Shown: piece after piece, positions 21,866 through 35,662 of the stretch
How the letters are laid out: the number at the start of each line of letters is the position of its first letter
How positions within the stretch are numbered: position 1 is the first letter of the stretch
Origin: Adineta vaga
Taxonomy: Eukaryota; Rotifera
Reading direction: 5' to 3'
Length of the DNA stretch: 64,000 nucleotides
Assembly: GCA_021613535.1 (NCBI GenBank)
Contig: CP075493.1
Span: 3,410,001 to 3,474,000 of the forward strand
Position numbers and translations under genes: made by a program
Notes under the pieces: generated by a model
Told to the model about the DNA's origin: nothing
The model's database searches: none
What the model saw: the letters and a program-made list of their open reading frames with translations, nothing else

Positions 21866-24800
21866 TTATTTGTTGACTGCTTTCTTAGCTTGTACCATCT
21901 TTGCTAATTCTTTATAACGTTCTAAACATTCTTTCTTATTTCTACTCGGTAAACATTCTGCGATTTGATCCCAACGTGATGCACCTAATGCTGCCGGATA
22001 TGTTCGTAATGCTTGTTCAAAAATTCGTTGTTCATCAATTGTCCATGGTGTTGTTATATCTGGTTCACGTTCACTAAGAGTTAATTGATTAAGTTTAGCT
22101 TGATTTTCCAATAATGTGGATTGTTTATGTGAATTAAGTGCAATATGATCTAATGATGATGCTGTTTCTTCCACTTCTTTCTTTCCACTTGCAATATGTT
22201 TGGCTTTTTGCATAATATCTTGTACAGTACGATTTGCATTACCACCACAACGTTTGAGATATTCTTGAACAACTAGCCAACGATTTTGAACACCAGCTGG
22301 ATAGACTCGAAGTGCTTTAACAAGAAGTTCAATTTCATCGGATGTCCATTTGATATTCGAAGGTGAATTTGAAGAAGAAGCTGCCGACGATGATGATGAT
22401 TGTTGAGATAATTCTAAACGTGATTGTTGCATTTGTTCATCCATTTTTTTCAATTCACCAAGAATGATTTCACGTTGATCAACATTTTCTTCTTGTAGTT
22501 TCTCATTGATTGTTTTTAAATCATCATATGGAAGATATTCAATTAAAGTTTCAATTTGTTCAACTTGTTTGAGATTGGCTGATGATGCTGTATCATTGAA
22601 ATAATTCATTGATTTACATAAGTCACGTAATTGTTTCTTTTCTTTTCTAGAGAAAAATCAGAATATATGTTAATGAATTATTTGAGAATCAAAATACAAT
22701 TCATGTTAATGACAAATTTCCTAAACTTACTTCATTACTTTCTTTTGAGCATCTTTTTCTTTTTTAACTTCATCTTGTTTTCGTTTGGTCTCTTCTTCTG
22801 CTCGTTGTTTTTCATCGGCAATTCGTTGTGCTTCATCGAGTTCTTTCTGTTTTTGTTCTTGTCGACGTTTATCATTTTCTTGTTTTCGACGTTGTTTTTC
22901 ATCATCTTTTCGTTGTTGTTCTTCTTTCTTTTGTCGTTTTATACGCGGATCAAGTGCATAAGCACGATCAACTAAATTACGTAAACGTGTCATTTCAGTT
23001 TTCTTACGTTTCTGTCGTTCAACACGATTTAATTTTTCAATATAACGTCGTTCATCACGATCTTGTCCTTGAGATTTATCTTCTTCATCTAAGCAAAAAA
23101 ACAAAAGCAAGATGAATTTAAGGAAAATTTACTTTAGATTCACATACCCAAATATGAATATTCACGCCAAGATTCAAAATCATACCAAAATCGATAGAAT
23201 TTATTTACTTGTTCAAATGATGTTTCATCATTGCCTAGCAAAGGTACATGTTGATGTATCGACCAACGTGCATTACGTTCAAAAACAGGTCCAAAAATGC
23301 CATAGAAATTATCGGCTGTCGTTGGATTTGGTATGGCATCATCAAATTTTGGATCAACACTATCATACGATCGTCGTAATGTTGGATTTGATAAGAGTTC
23401 GAAAGCATGAGTAATCAAAGAGAATCGTTCACTTTCGATTCGTTTCGATTTATCAGGATGATAACGTAAAATTAATTGTTTATGAGCACTACGTATTTGT
23501 TTTTGTGTTGCTTTATAACGTAATTTAGCTAAACCTAATACTTTATAATGATCTTGATCTTTCCATTCAGTAAGATTAAGTTTTCGAAGAAAAGATTCAT
23601 GTTTATCCCAATCGATATCTAATTGATCATTTTCTTTTTCGTCATCATCATTTGCATCATCATCGATATCACTATCACTGATTCCACCTTTTTCATCTCC
23701 GGTAGTGATTATATGTGAACGAAAATAACGAACACCAACACGTTCATAATGATTATCATCCTGAAAGATATAAATAAATTTTAAATTTAATTCAGAATTA
23801 TCTATTCAAATCATTTTTTTCAGTATCTTGACAATAGAATACTTGAAAGAACGACATATATACCGTTGATAGTTGAACTTTTGCATATTTATTTTCAATA
23901 TAACACTAAAATAATCATGATATATGTTTCAGATTAGCTCGAGTACAAAAAGAAATTACTTACTTGTCTTGCAGCACCAAGTGCAATAACTTCATCACCA
24001 TTGATAGATGAAAGCATATCAGCATTTGGTAATTTATTTTGAAGAGCATCACGTAATTTAGGTACCTTTGTACCACCACCACATAGAACAATCTAAATTA
24101 ATCATTCAGTATAAGTTTATTAAACAACGAAAAAATGCTACTTACTAATTTGATATCATCAGCTTGTAATTGTGCTTTTTCAAGAATAATATCAATAGGT
24201 TTTAAGCATTCATAAATTAACGGATTTGCTGAACCTTCAAAACGAAGTCTAATCGAATAGAGAGCGAGAGAAAGAAGGAAGATATACATGATTAAATAAG
24301 AATAACGTATATTGTCAAACCTGCTAACATTGCTATCTAAATCAATACCATCGTGAAGTGCGTCTATTGAACATTGAGTAACGGCTGTTGTTGATAGAAC
24401 ATGTTTTGCTTGTTCTGCACAAGCACGAAGTTTTAATAATGATCTTGATGCACCTCTTGGATCGCTTTTCGTTTTTCTAAAGATAGAAAAACAAAATGTA
24501 ACTGTTCGATCGTACAGATATGATTTAAGGCATAGATAAAAAGATGAAACCTAGGTCACCAAAGAATTACTTTTGAAATTCATCTGCAATAATATCTACG
24601 ATTAGATCTGTATAAGTATCACCACTATTTTCAAATCCATCAATAGATGCAACTGTCTTAAAACATCCACCGACTGTTTGAAGGATGGAACATTCATATG
24701 TTGAACCACCAAGTCGATAAACAAGTACATTACTAAATGCAAAACGAGAGTTATGTTTCATTGAATTTTTATCATTTCGGTTTCATACGTTTCCACATGT

Positions 24801-25673
24801 CCACCATCTTTATCTAATTCATATGCTAAACAAGCTGAACATGCATCTGAAATAATTGAATGAAGTTCTATTCCACTTTTCTTCATACAAGCTCTACAAT
24901 AATACAATGAAGATCTTGTCAGAATGAAAAAGTTTTTCTCTACCGAATCATATCTTGTTTGTTTGTTTGCGTCATTTTATAAGGCATAGAAAGTACAGCC
25001 TGAACTTCACGTGCACCGGTAACGGATAGAACAAGTTCTAAATAAGAAAATCAATTTGTAATGAAATAGATAGATTTTTTCAACGTATAATTGACTTACG
25101 TCGAACATAATTTAATAAATGAACTAGAACAGTTTCAAGAGGTGTTGATTTTGTCTTGCCATTAATTGTCAAAGAGAATTCAATCCGATCATTCTTTTCA
25201 GTAACCTATAGATTGAAATAATGACTTTTTTTTATAAATTCATCTTTCTTTTTATTAGTATTTACAGTGATTGAAGATTTTTGTTTATAATATTTTGATA
25301 GAGCATTATCAGCATCATATTTTTCAAGGAAATGTGGTGACCATAGAATAGTATTTGTTTGATTACGAACAAAACCTTGTTTTGATGGAAGTCCTGTCGA
25401 CTACAAAGAAAACATTGTATTTAATAATTAGAAACAATTTTGTTTTACATACAATATCATTTCCGTCATTGAATGTAATAAATGTTGGTGTTACACGATC
25501 ACCTAATTCATTGACAATCGTTTCACTTCGACCTTCCTAAATTATTTTCAAAATAAAAGATACATATAGATAGAAATGATTTGTATTACTTTGAAATATG
25601 CTACAACGATATTACTAGCACCTAATCGTATGCCAACAAGTGCAGAATTTACGTCTTTAGATGATGAAGTCAT
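21866..25673 (-). CDS. HSPA14-DNAJC2: HSPA14-like Hsp70 ATPase domain fused in frame to DNAJC2 (zuotin/MPP11)
   Basis: Fourteen exons in one continuous frame, 983 aa: 25673-25590, 25536-25453, 25400-25266, 25205-25100, 25037-24944, 24893-24789, 24732-24571, 24476-24321, 24248-24146, 24092-23964, 23905-23864, 23760-23148, 23088-22731 and 22646-21866. Residues 1 to about 390 are an Hsp70 nucleotide-binding domain of HSPA14/Ssz1 type ([86 protein letters not shown]). No substrate-binding domain follows. Exon 11 ([14 protein letters not shown]) joins directly to DNAJC2: J domain with HPD at about residue 501, the FDSWRE-like zuotin block ([15 protein letters not shown]), a long charged helix, and two SANT domains (from about residues 824 and 925). 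The DNAJC2 part has no in-frame ATG, and an in-frame stop lies just upstream of its first exon. In other eukaryotes these two proteins form the ribosome-associated complex that assists nascent chains. Confidence 0.75.
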
Positions 25674-28600
25674 TTTTGTATGTAGGATATTTCCAAAAAA
25701 AGGATGAAAAGAAAATGAAACTAAATGGAATGGATAAGAAGAAGAATATTCTTTGGAAGTACTTGATTGCAGCAATCAAATAGAAGTAATAGATGGCGCT
25801 TATTGATAATATTTTGTTTTATGTACTTTTATAAAATATTCATTCGTGGTAAAATCATGCAGTGCTCGTCTAATATAAAATTCAATGTAAACATGATCTT
25901 CGCAGTACCTCTAGAGACACTATAATCATCAAGGATGACATTTTCTAAAAAGATTATTTTGATAGTTTCATTTCGTAACACGCAAATAAGATTTTCTGAA
26001 AGATCTACATTATAAAAAAATAACATCTCTATACTTCTCTAAAGCTTTGATGATTAATTTTTAAATAGGTAATTATTTTGAATACCACTGCATGGGAGCG
26101 TCAACATCGCTGAACTAGTGACCTGCTCTTGACATGAATAGTATGAAAAGGTTGAAGAAACCAGTAAATTAACAGCTGTTTATCTTTCATCATGACCTCT
26201 CCTTCAATTCCAACACATTTCATTTTATAGTTTGCATGCAACGATTTGTCAGGTGCGCATTTATCGCAAGAGAACTACGATCAATTATTTCTTCGTATTT
26301 AATGAAATAAGAATTTGCTATCAAGACATTTTCTTCGCAACTCAAGGATATGTCAGATTTATTCAATTATAAAATGACCTTGTCTAGCTTTATAGATCGG
26401 TACTATTTCAGTGTATGGATATACTTATGTTCATCTAACTCGATAGCTATACAAAATAATAGAATCATTTATATTATCGATGTTTTTCTTTATAAAATTT
26501 CATTTTAGAATACTAAATCAAATTGGAATATGTTTTCTATATTTCAAGGCTAAAATCTAACTCTATGCATCTGAAAGGAAGAAAATAATGTGAACTATTA
26601 TTTCAAGAAAGTATATCGATTATATATTTATCCTTAGGTGTTTCTTTAAGTTATTCATTTTAGAATAATATTTCAATCGTTTTATTTGTCAACGAATAGA
26701 TTTTTGTGAAAAGAAATTCCATAGAAATCTCTTTCTCTTTGTATTTCTTTCTGAGACGGAAAAAATAATACTCGATGACTGAAAAATAAAGAATTAGTTT
26801 TTTGATCATATTCTTATACAAAATAGATATGACTCGAAATCATGAATCTTCTCATAAGTATCACTTTCTGACTTTGAGAATTATCTGCACTTGACACGCA
26901 CATAGACATTCTTTAGTAGATATGAAGACGTTGCATTTGTTTCTACAGAATCAATAATAGGTTTTATATTTTCATCAAATTCTAAGAAATTTAAAAAAAA
27001 TCTTTTACATTTTTAGCTGATTCAAATTAAAACATTTTTTCTAACGAATGAGGTTGACACTTGACTATTGCTACCCTCTGATACATATCATCCAATTACT
27101 TTAGCGTTTCGATAGCGGATGTTCTAAAGTAAATAACCATCTGCTCGTATATAGCTTATTGTTTATCACTATACACATACTGGGATAATATCTTTTAGTT
27201 ATATTAATTAGTTTGACATGTATTAAATTAAAAATACATAATTAGAAGACTTTCGATTATGATTCTTCATATTCCATCTATAATTAAAATAGTATTTATA
27301 CATTAATTGTTTAAATATGAGATTTAATCGTTTCTTTGACGTCATTGCTGTTTGATATCTTGATGAAGACGGGATCATATAGAGATTTAGATCAAAGAAC
27401 AAACTGTGTCGTTTCTTATAATCAGTATCATTAGAATGAAAAATATATAGCTTTGTCTCACGTCTATTTACATAGGTAATACGATATGTTCTTCTGATAA
27501 GACATCAATTATTGATTTAGCTTTTTTCTTTTTCTGTTAGTGTCATTTGTTCAGATTATTATCATTATTTTCTGTAATTTAGACGATATTTTAAAAGATG
27601 GTAGTTATGTGACAGACTTCATATGTCTTTGAATCAGCGACCCCTTTCGATGAAAACATCGAAAGATGAAATAGAATTTGAATTGAAATTATAAAATGAT
27701 TCGATTTCTTGGAAATAATTATGTATGTAGTTGCATATGGCTTTTTTCCCTCAAAGATTACGAAGAGTAACAGGTGTTGTATGAATCATTTTGTTCACAA
27801 GAATAAAAAAGGAAGAATAGGAAAAAAAAAGTATATTCTTTACTATAAGGTTAATCAATGATCGATCGATCGAGGAAAAAAGAGCGGCGTGAATAAAAAG
27901 AAATCGAAGAAACCATCAATATAATCTATACATGCAATGTTTTTGTACGTAACGGTCAATTCTTCGTTTGTTTAGTATTTACTATTAGTCGTAAAGTCAA
28001 GCGTGTATGTATATATAAATAATAGTAATGTTGATCGAGAGGCTTGTTTTTTTTTTGTTTTTTTTCTCCTTAAATTCGTTCGAAGAAAATATTTCTTTTT
28101 ATTAAATTATTAACTTTTATTTCTCCTGTGTAATCATACATTCATTGATAAGCATAGACAACTCAATGAATTTGAAGTATATATAGATCTATCGAGATTT
28201 GAACGGGTGTTTATTATCATCGTATCTTAAGGCGATTATCTCACTTACTTACACATACTATTCAGGTCTCAAAAATACACTTATATAAACATATAAAGAA
28301 CGAGAGGAAGAGAAAGGCGAACAAATAGATAGAAGAATAGAAGAAAAGCAAAAGAAAGAAAAGTGCTGACAAACACTGTCTCATGCAATATATAGATATA
28401 AAAACGTCTTTAAGAAGAATATAATTAACATTTACGTTTCAGTAAGTATATGATACATTTATTCGGAGTTTTCTCTCAATTTGTTACTATATAAACAGAA
28501 AGAAAATTCTCGATGAAGCAATGCGAACAATTAGTTACAGCTGTGACATCGAACAAATACGTTTTATATTTGATATGTCGATGTTGACATCAGCGATTGA

Positions 28601-30196
28601 TGAGAATCATTATGTTTCGATATGTTATTATAGTAGCTAGAGTAAATACAATTCTATAAAATGATAATAATTATCATGACTTGACTGCCGATAAGCTACG
28701 AAGTCTACAAACAGTGTTTCTTATTTTATATTTAGGATTTAGTCTCGAATATAGAAAGAAAAGAAATCATAATAGGTAAAGCCGGATGTCATTGACAGAA
28801 GATGCCGGCGGAAGAAAAGGAAAAGAGTTAGATTTTGTAAGAAGATTCTCTTAGAAATCAATCTTTTGAATAATAGTAATAGGCACTTGTAATATAAGAT
28901 TGAACTTGAGCTATAGCTCGTTTTTCCTTTTCTTTCTATATTGTTGAATGATAATTTTTATGTGGCGCATCACTTGACCGAATGATTGAGCACGATGAGC
29001 GTAAGATTTTCGGTTAAACTATCGAAATCGAAGAAAGAAAGCGAGAGAGAAAGAAAATGTCTCTAATCGACATCTTGATTGCTTTATTTGATCAACTTTC
29101 AGACGAGTTTGTATGAGAAAATGTATTATTCTGTGTCCTCGAAGTCGAATCACTTTTCCGAGACTAATCTTATTTAATGAAATAACAAACTGAACTCATA
29201 ACTAGAGAATGAGATTTTGATCAGGTGTCGATATTTTTCTTGTTTTTCTTTTTCGCCGTCTTCTCCTTCTTTTAAATATTTGAGAATCATGTCAATCTTA
29301 TTATTGATGATGTGTTTGTCTAATAGTGAGCTGATGTTTTAGTAGAAAAAAAGTCGGAAATAGAAGAAATATGCATCGATAGATCAAATACGAAAGAAAA
29401 ATGTTTTTAATATAAAAAACGCGTAAAAAGATGACATATATATATATATATATGCATGTGAAAAGAAGATGCATGAAGTATTCATTCTGACGACTTTGAT
29501 TAAGATTTAGAAGCGTCAGTACCCAAGTGTGAGTTTTCGCGTGGTACTACTTCCTTCGATGTATGCATTGATTGCTTTAGGCAAAACACAATTTCTGCGT
29601 CATGTTGTTGAACGATTCACCAGAGATTTGTGTCAAACTAAAGAAACAAAATTAGATGCTCATCTGCATCGATGCTCAACTCATTTTCTTTTTAAAGCAA
29701 GCATATGATGAAACAATAATAAAAAAAGAAGAAGAAGTTGAGTGAATAAATAATGATCTAACTCGTGTTTTTAGTCATCGACATTTTTCTTTTCTTTCCA
29801 CCATCTTGTCTTGTGCGCAAGTTGAAGAATAACCTTATTTTGCTCTCGTGTGTTTCTTTCTTTTTTTTTTGTTATATCCTCGAATGTTCATCAGCTATTC
29901 AAATGTTATTAAGAACTAACGCAATCGCAATGACGTTTAAAACGGCAACCAATTGGTTTAGAACATGAGAAAAATGGGGGAAAAAAAGGAAAGAACGATC
30001 AGATTAGAGAAAAGCAACAACAACGATACTCTACAGTGTCATCATTATTCTTTTACATACTACAACTAGATTTTCTTCTTTTCTTTTTCTCGTTTCTTTC
30101 CTTTTCTGTGTAAAATTGTTCTATTCAGGTAGATCAAACAATCAAGAAGAAAGATCAAGAGAATTTATTACATAGTTTTTCGTATTCTTGTAGGTA
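25674..30196. other. Long region without a recognisable gene
   Basis: About 4.5 kb between divergent genes. It is by far the longest gene-free stretch in a window where spacers are usually below 2 kb. No open frame with family resemblance, no tRNA and no transposon domain was seen. It includes an (AT)n microsatellite at about 29434-29453, purine-rich GAAA runs around 28300-28360 and 29010-29060, and the upstream region of the cotransporter gene. Confidence 0.45.
29434..29453. repeat. AT dinucleotide microsatellite
   Basis: Uninterrupted AT/TA repeat of about ten units. A similar one occurs at about 39317-39333. Confidence 0.8.
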
Positions 30197-33100
30197 ATGA
30201 CAACATCAATAGACAATAGAGACCAAGAACAACAACCACCACTGTCAAACTCATCGGATCGATCAAGTTATCATGTTACATTTAATGATGATCAACGACA
30301 ACAACGAAATAATAGTATCAATCTAGATGAACCATTACCATCATCAAGACATGGTTTGTAGATTAGAATGCATATTAATGACTATTTTGCGTGTGATTGT
30401 CTCATAAAACAAAAGAATTCAATTCAATGATGAAAGATAATGATAATTTTTGTTTTTAGGTTCGTTATCTTCGGTCGAGAAGAGTGGTCGTTTCATTGTA
30501 ATTAAACCAGCTGATGTACCAGATATCAATGAGAATGGTAAATCTGCTGGAAAAGCAATTGAAATTATTTGAAAATGAATAATTTTAGATGCAATGGAAA
30601 GTCCACATGAGCATAATGAAAATGAACGAACACCATTACAAACTAAATCTAATGTTTCATTGAAATTTAATGAAAGTATTTTTGAAGTAGGAAGATAAAT
30701 AAGTTTTGCTTATAATAATTGTTATTATTTATTTATTTATTCATTTAGGAAGACGATCATCGACCACGAACAGTACTTGATCAATTGTATAATTATACAG
30801 GTGGAATTGTTCCAAATGCAGCTGAAGCAGAAAAACAATCAACTGCACAACAGGTTTAATAGAATCTTATTTGAATAGAAGAAAAAGAGTTTGTCAATGA
30901 ACTATTGTATATGATATAGAATTCAGCTAATCTTGGTACAATCCTTGGTGTTTATCTTCCATGTGTGCAAAATATATTCGGTATATGATTTTCATTTGTT
31001 TGTTTGTTTGCATGATGAAATTAACTAATGCGCTTTATTTTAAGGTGTTATTGTCTTTATTCGTCTTTTTTGGTTAATTGGCATAGCTGGTATCTTGCAA
31101 ACACTTTTAATTGTTTTTATTTGTAGTACATGTGTATGAAAAGAAAATGAATGTTTTTCGGTTTGTTTTGAATTAGTTTTTAATTTAGACACTTCTAACT
31201 GCTATTTCTATGGCAGCTATTGCAACAAATGGAATAGTACCGGCAGGTGGAGCTTATTTTATGATCTCACGTTCACTTGGACCAGAATTTGGTGGAGCAG
31301 TTGGTATATTATTTTATCTGGGCAATACATTTGCTGCTTCAATGTATATTGTCGGAGCAGTTGAAATCGTAGTTGTATGTATTATTTTTTTCAAATGAAT
31401 TTCTTCTTCAAAAATCTGACACATAAATTTCATTTCAAAGAAATATATGTGTCCCGAAAAATGTCGTCTATTTGGTGATGATGTTGAAATTCCATTTGTT
31501 GCATTCAATCATTATCGTATATATGGCACGATATTACTTCTTATTATTGGAGCTTGTGTTCTAATTGGCATTAAATTTGTGACAAAGATTGCACCCATAT
31601 CATTATGTGCAGTTCTTCTTTCTATTCTTGCAATTTATATTGGTGTGATCAAAAGCTCATTTAGTCCACCAGATTTAGTGTAAGTTTTCTTATTCATTAT
31701 CGAAACAAATCGCTTACATTAGAACTAATTGAATTATTTTGATGAAGAAAGCTTTCCAACAATGAAATATGTCAGTTTCGTTAATAATATAAAGTTGACA
31801 TGTCCTGATTTCTTCTTCTTCTTCTTCTTCTTCTTTCCTTCTTTTCTAAAGATTTATAACTCGTACGAGTGAATGTAATACCTCGTCGTTTCTTCTCCTC
31901 ATACGCATGAATAGAAATTCTAAGAAGGAAAAGACTATTATTTTGCGTAGCTTAAAAATATGAATGATGAACGTTTTTAACGATCGATATATAATATGAG
32001 AAGATTAGAAGACGTAAAGAAATAGAATTAAAATATTTGTAGAAATAAGTTCATTTATTCGATCGTTTGTCTATACTTATGATAGACTGTTGCAAAATGA
32101 AATAGAAAAAGAAAGCATGAACATCGATGCTCACAATGATATTAATTGAAGGAAATCATCAAGGTCGAAAAGATTTAACAAATGCATTTTGTTCTTCTAA
32201 AATTGTAAAAGGAAGAAGCGATGGATTATTCTGTTGAATGAATATTTTGATCGGATGTCGTTGATGATTTCCTTTCTAATCTAAAAAAAGCTTTTTAACC
32301 GATTAAATATTTGAACATTGTCTTATCCTTTGTTTAGCATTTGTCTTGTGGGATCGAATCCATCACATTTAATTAAATCAAATATTCTACATAATGATGT
32401 AGAACTTTATTGTCATCCAAATAAATGGTGTACAAGAAATAATGAGACATTTGTATGTCCACTCTATTCAGCAATGTGTAACAAATCAACAAACACATTT
32501 TGTTCTCCGAATGGCATTATAGAACATGTTCGAACGGTACCTGCAGTACCAGGTCTTAAAGATTGGCAATTATCAGGTTAGTTGAAAAGTAAAATTAAGT
32601 AACATTGATTTTATTATTGATTTTTCTAGAAAATCTTTTTTCACATTATCGTCGTGAAGGTGAAATTGAACGAGAGATTAAAGGTGATTCATCCTATGAA
32701 GTTGTTGCACAAGAAATAACGACATTTTTAATACTTGTTGGCATCTATTTTCCATCTGTAACTGGTAAAGAAAAAGTATTATTGCAAAATAGTATCGTTC
32801 ATTTGATGTTTTTTGTTTCCGTTGGAAAGGTATTATGGCTGGTTCGAATCGTAGTGGAGATTTACGTGATCCAAGTCGGAGTATTCCACGTGGTACTATT
32901 GCTGCAATAATAACAACATCAATTATTTGTATGAAAATTATGATGAAATGTTCTACGAAATCAAATTGATTATTTCTAGATTTATCCAATGTCATATTTT
33001 TGGCGGCATGTACACAAAGTGAATTACTACGAGACAAATTTGGAGATAGTATTAATAAACAATTAGTAGTCGCTGTATTAGCTTGGCCAAATAAGTGGGT

Positions 33101-35662
33101 TATTATGATCGGTGCATTTTGTTCAACTGTTGGAGCTGGTTTACAAACATTAACAGGTAAATAGATATGACAAAGTTGATATCATTTAGTGAAGATTTGT
33201 ATGAATTTTTCTTTCAGGTGCACCACGTTTATTACAAGCAGTAGCTAAAGATGATTTAATACCAATTCTTAGACCATTCGCAAAATCCTATCGTGGCGAA
33301 CCAGTTCCTGCTCTTTTTTTAACATTATTAATTTGTGAATGTGGTATTCTTATCGCTGATGTAGATAAATTAACAGCACTTTTATCAATGTATACATATA
33401 TACACGATTGATCGAAGAATAGAAATAGATTAATATCTGTTTTTTTTTGTATTTAGGTTCTTTTTATTATGCTATGGCTTTGTCAATTTAGCATGCGCCT
33501 TACAAACTGTTCTGAAAGCACCAAGTTGGCGACCACGTTTTCGTTTTTATCATTGGTAAAGAAAACAAATTCATTTTCGATTTTGAATACAAAAAGATTA
33601 AATGGATTTGTTTTAGGAGTTTATCATTCGCCGGTGTTTGTCTTTGTATTTCGATAATGTTTATTGCTTCATGGTATTTCGCTCTTGTTGCAATGTTAAT
33701 TGCCATTGTTATATATAAATTTATCGAATATAAAGGGTATGAATACAATGATTCATCGTCTGTTTTTGTTTAACATCGAAATTTTCTTTTTGTTACATTT
33801 TTTCTAGAGCAGAAAAAGAATGGGGAGATGGAATCCGTGGTTTATCAATGTCGGCAGCTCGTTACGCATTATTTCGTGTTGATGAATCTCAACCACATAC
33901 AAAAAATTGGCGACCACAATTATTAGCATTTGTTAATGCTCATAGAAATGATGACGAGGAAACCTATGTCATTCGTCATCCAAAAGTATTCAATTTTCTT
34001 TATCAACTTAAAGCTGGTAAAGATTAACTATAAATATATGTTGAACGAGAGTATCATGATTTCATTTTTAGGACGAGGTTTTGTTGTTGCCGCAAGTATT
34101 TTGGAAGGAGATTATTTGGATAAACAACAATACATTGAACCAGTTCGAGCAGTAAGTAGTTCGTTCTCATTGACGATGAAAGATGTCTTATGAAAAATTC
34201 ATATCTATTTTTAGTTATTGAAAGCGGGTTTAGCTCAAGCAAAAGTTCAAGGTTTTGCAGAAGTACTTGCTGCTAAGGATGCTGAAGATGGTATTAGTGC
34301 ACTGTATGTTAATCAAAACCATTCAATTTTTCTCTAGTATGGTATCAATTTTGTTTTTCCTTCTAGAATACAAACTGAAGGTCTAGGTGGTTTGAGACCT
34401 AACACAATTGTTCTATGTTGGCCAATACATTGGAAAAAAGATTTTGATAATTATACAGCAGATGCCTTCATTCGTAAATATAGTTTAATTGCTCTTGATT
34501 ATCTATAAAAATAAATTTTCATTCAGGAACAATTGCTATTGCCGAAGCACGTCGATGTGCTGTTATTGTTCCAAAAAATATTGATAATTTTCCTGATCAT
34601 AAACAAATTCAAGAGGGTAGTATTGATATCTGGTGGATTATTCATGATGGTGGTCTTCTATTTCTTATCGCATTTCTATTGAAACGTAATAAAGTTTGGT
34701 CACGTTGTCGAATTCGTTTATTTACTGTTGCACAACTTGAAGATAATTCTGTTGAAATGAAAAAAGATCTTGAACAATATATGTATCAATTACGTATCGA
34801 AGCAGAAGTTAATGTTGTAGAAATGGTTTGATTTTCTTCCATTTTTCATATGTCGAAAGATTATGTGATTTGTTTTTCTTATAGGAAGATCAAGAAATTT
34901 CTGCATATGCTTATGAACGAACATTGAAACTTGCTGAACGTGTTAAACTTTTAAAAGATTTGAAATTACCTGATAAAGAATTACAACTACAAGTAAGTCA
35001 TTCATCGTTCACTAACTTTTTCTTCTTTATAAGATTATTTTCAAAATAATAAACATTATAATCTATAGGCAAAAGGTTTTGAACGTCGTGCAAGCAAGGT
35101 GATTATATTTGTATTGTAGTGTAATCGAAAAAATCTTTTTCATTATGTCTATCTTACACATGCATGTCGATACTAAATTTATAGATTGTTTATTTATCTT
35201 TTTCTATTGAATATAGATTGATTGATTTAAGTTTTTTTTTAGCCACAAATTTTTATGGACTCAATTATACATAGTCAACAACGACCAGGCGGTGGTTTAG
35301 AAGAATCAAATGATCAATATCATTATACATTTACACCAAATCAATTAGAAAATTTGAAAACTTCTATGTAAGATAAACGTAGTATGATACAATAGATCTA
35401 TCTCTAATCATTTTCTTTTGTTCTATATAGAACTGAATCATCCATGCGAAAAATGCATTCAGCCGTTCGACTCAATCAACAGATTCGCGAACGTTCTCAT
35501 GATGCCAAACTTGTTCTTATTAATCTTCCATCACCACCAGTTAAACATACAAGTTTAACTGCTTATTCATATATGGAATATGTTGACGCATTAACTGAAG
35601 GTTTAGATAGATTATTATTAATGCGTGGCAGTGGACGTGAAGTGATAACAATATTTTCTTAA
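30197..35662 (+). CDS. kcc: K-Cl cotransporter (SLC12A4-7 type)
   Basis: Twenty-four exons from the ATG at 30197 to the stop at 35662, 1110 aa; all phases agree. Exons: 30197-30353, 30460-30537, 30589-30686, 30749-30853, 30920-30980, 31045-31133, 31189-31374, 31441-31679, 32338-32576, 32630-32764, 32830-32928, 32980-33156, 33218-33389, 33457-33555, 33617-33736, 33808-34016, 34072-34151, 34215-34303, 34367-34473, 34527-34825, 34885-34992, 35069-35098, 35243-35367 and 35431-35662. A Ser-rich N-terminus is followed by [20 protein letters not shown], about 12 membrane helices, a large extracellular loop with cysteines and NxT sequons, [20 protein letters not shown], and a long cytosolic C-terminus ending [16 protein letters not shown]. 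This is the KCC branch; it exports K+ and Cl- for cell-volume and chloride control. Exon 22 has only 30 nt. Intron 8 (658 nt) is unusually long and holds a TTC repeat. Confidence 0.95.
31811..31835. repeat. TTC trinucleotide run inside an intron of the cotransporter gene
   Basis: Perfect TTC/CTT repeat of about eight units within the 658-nt intron 31680-32337. Confidence 0.75.

Noticed and set aside
22631-23115. Plus-strand frames antisense to DNAJC2
   Set aside because: Shadows of the Glu/Lys/Arg-rich coding strand, which reads as Phe/Leu/Val on the other strand.
32841-32850. GGTTCGAATC, resembling a tRNA T-loop
   Set aside because: It lies inside coding exon 11 of the cotransporter ([11 protein letters not shown]) and no matching acceptor stem or anticodon arm surrounds it.
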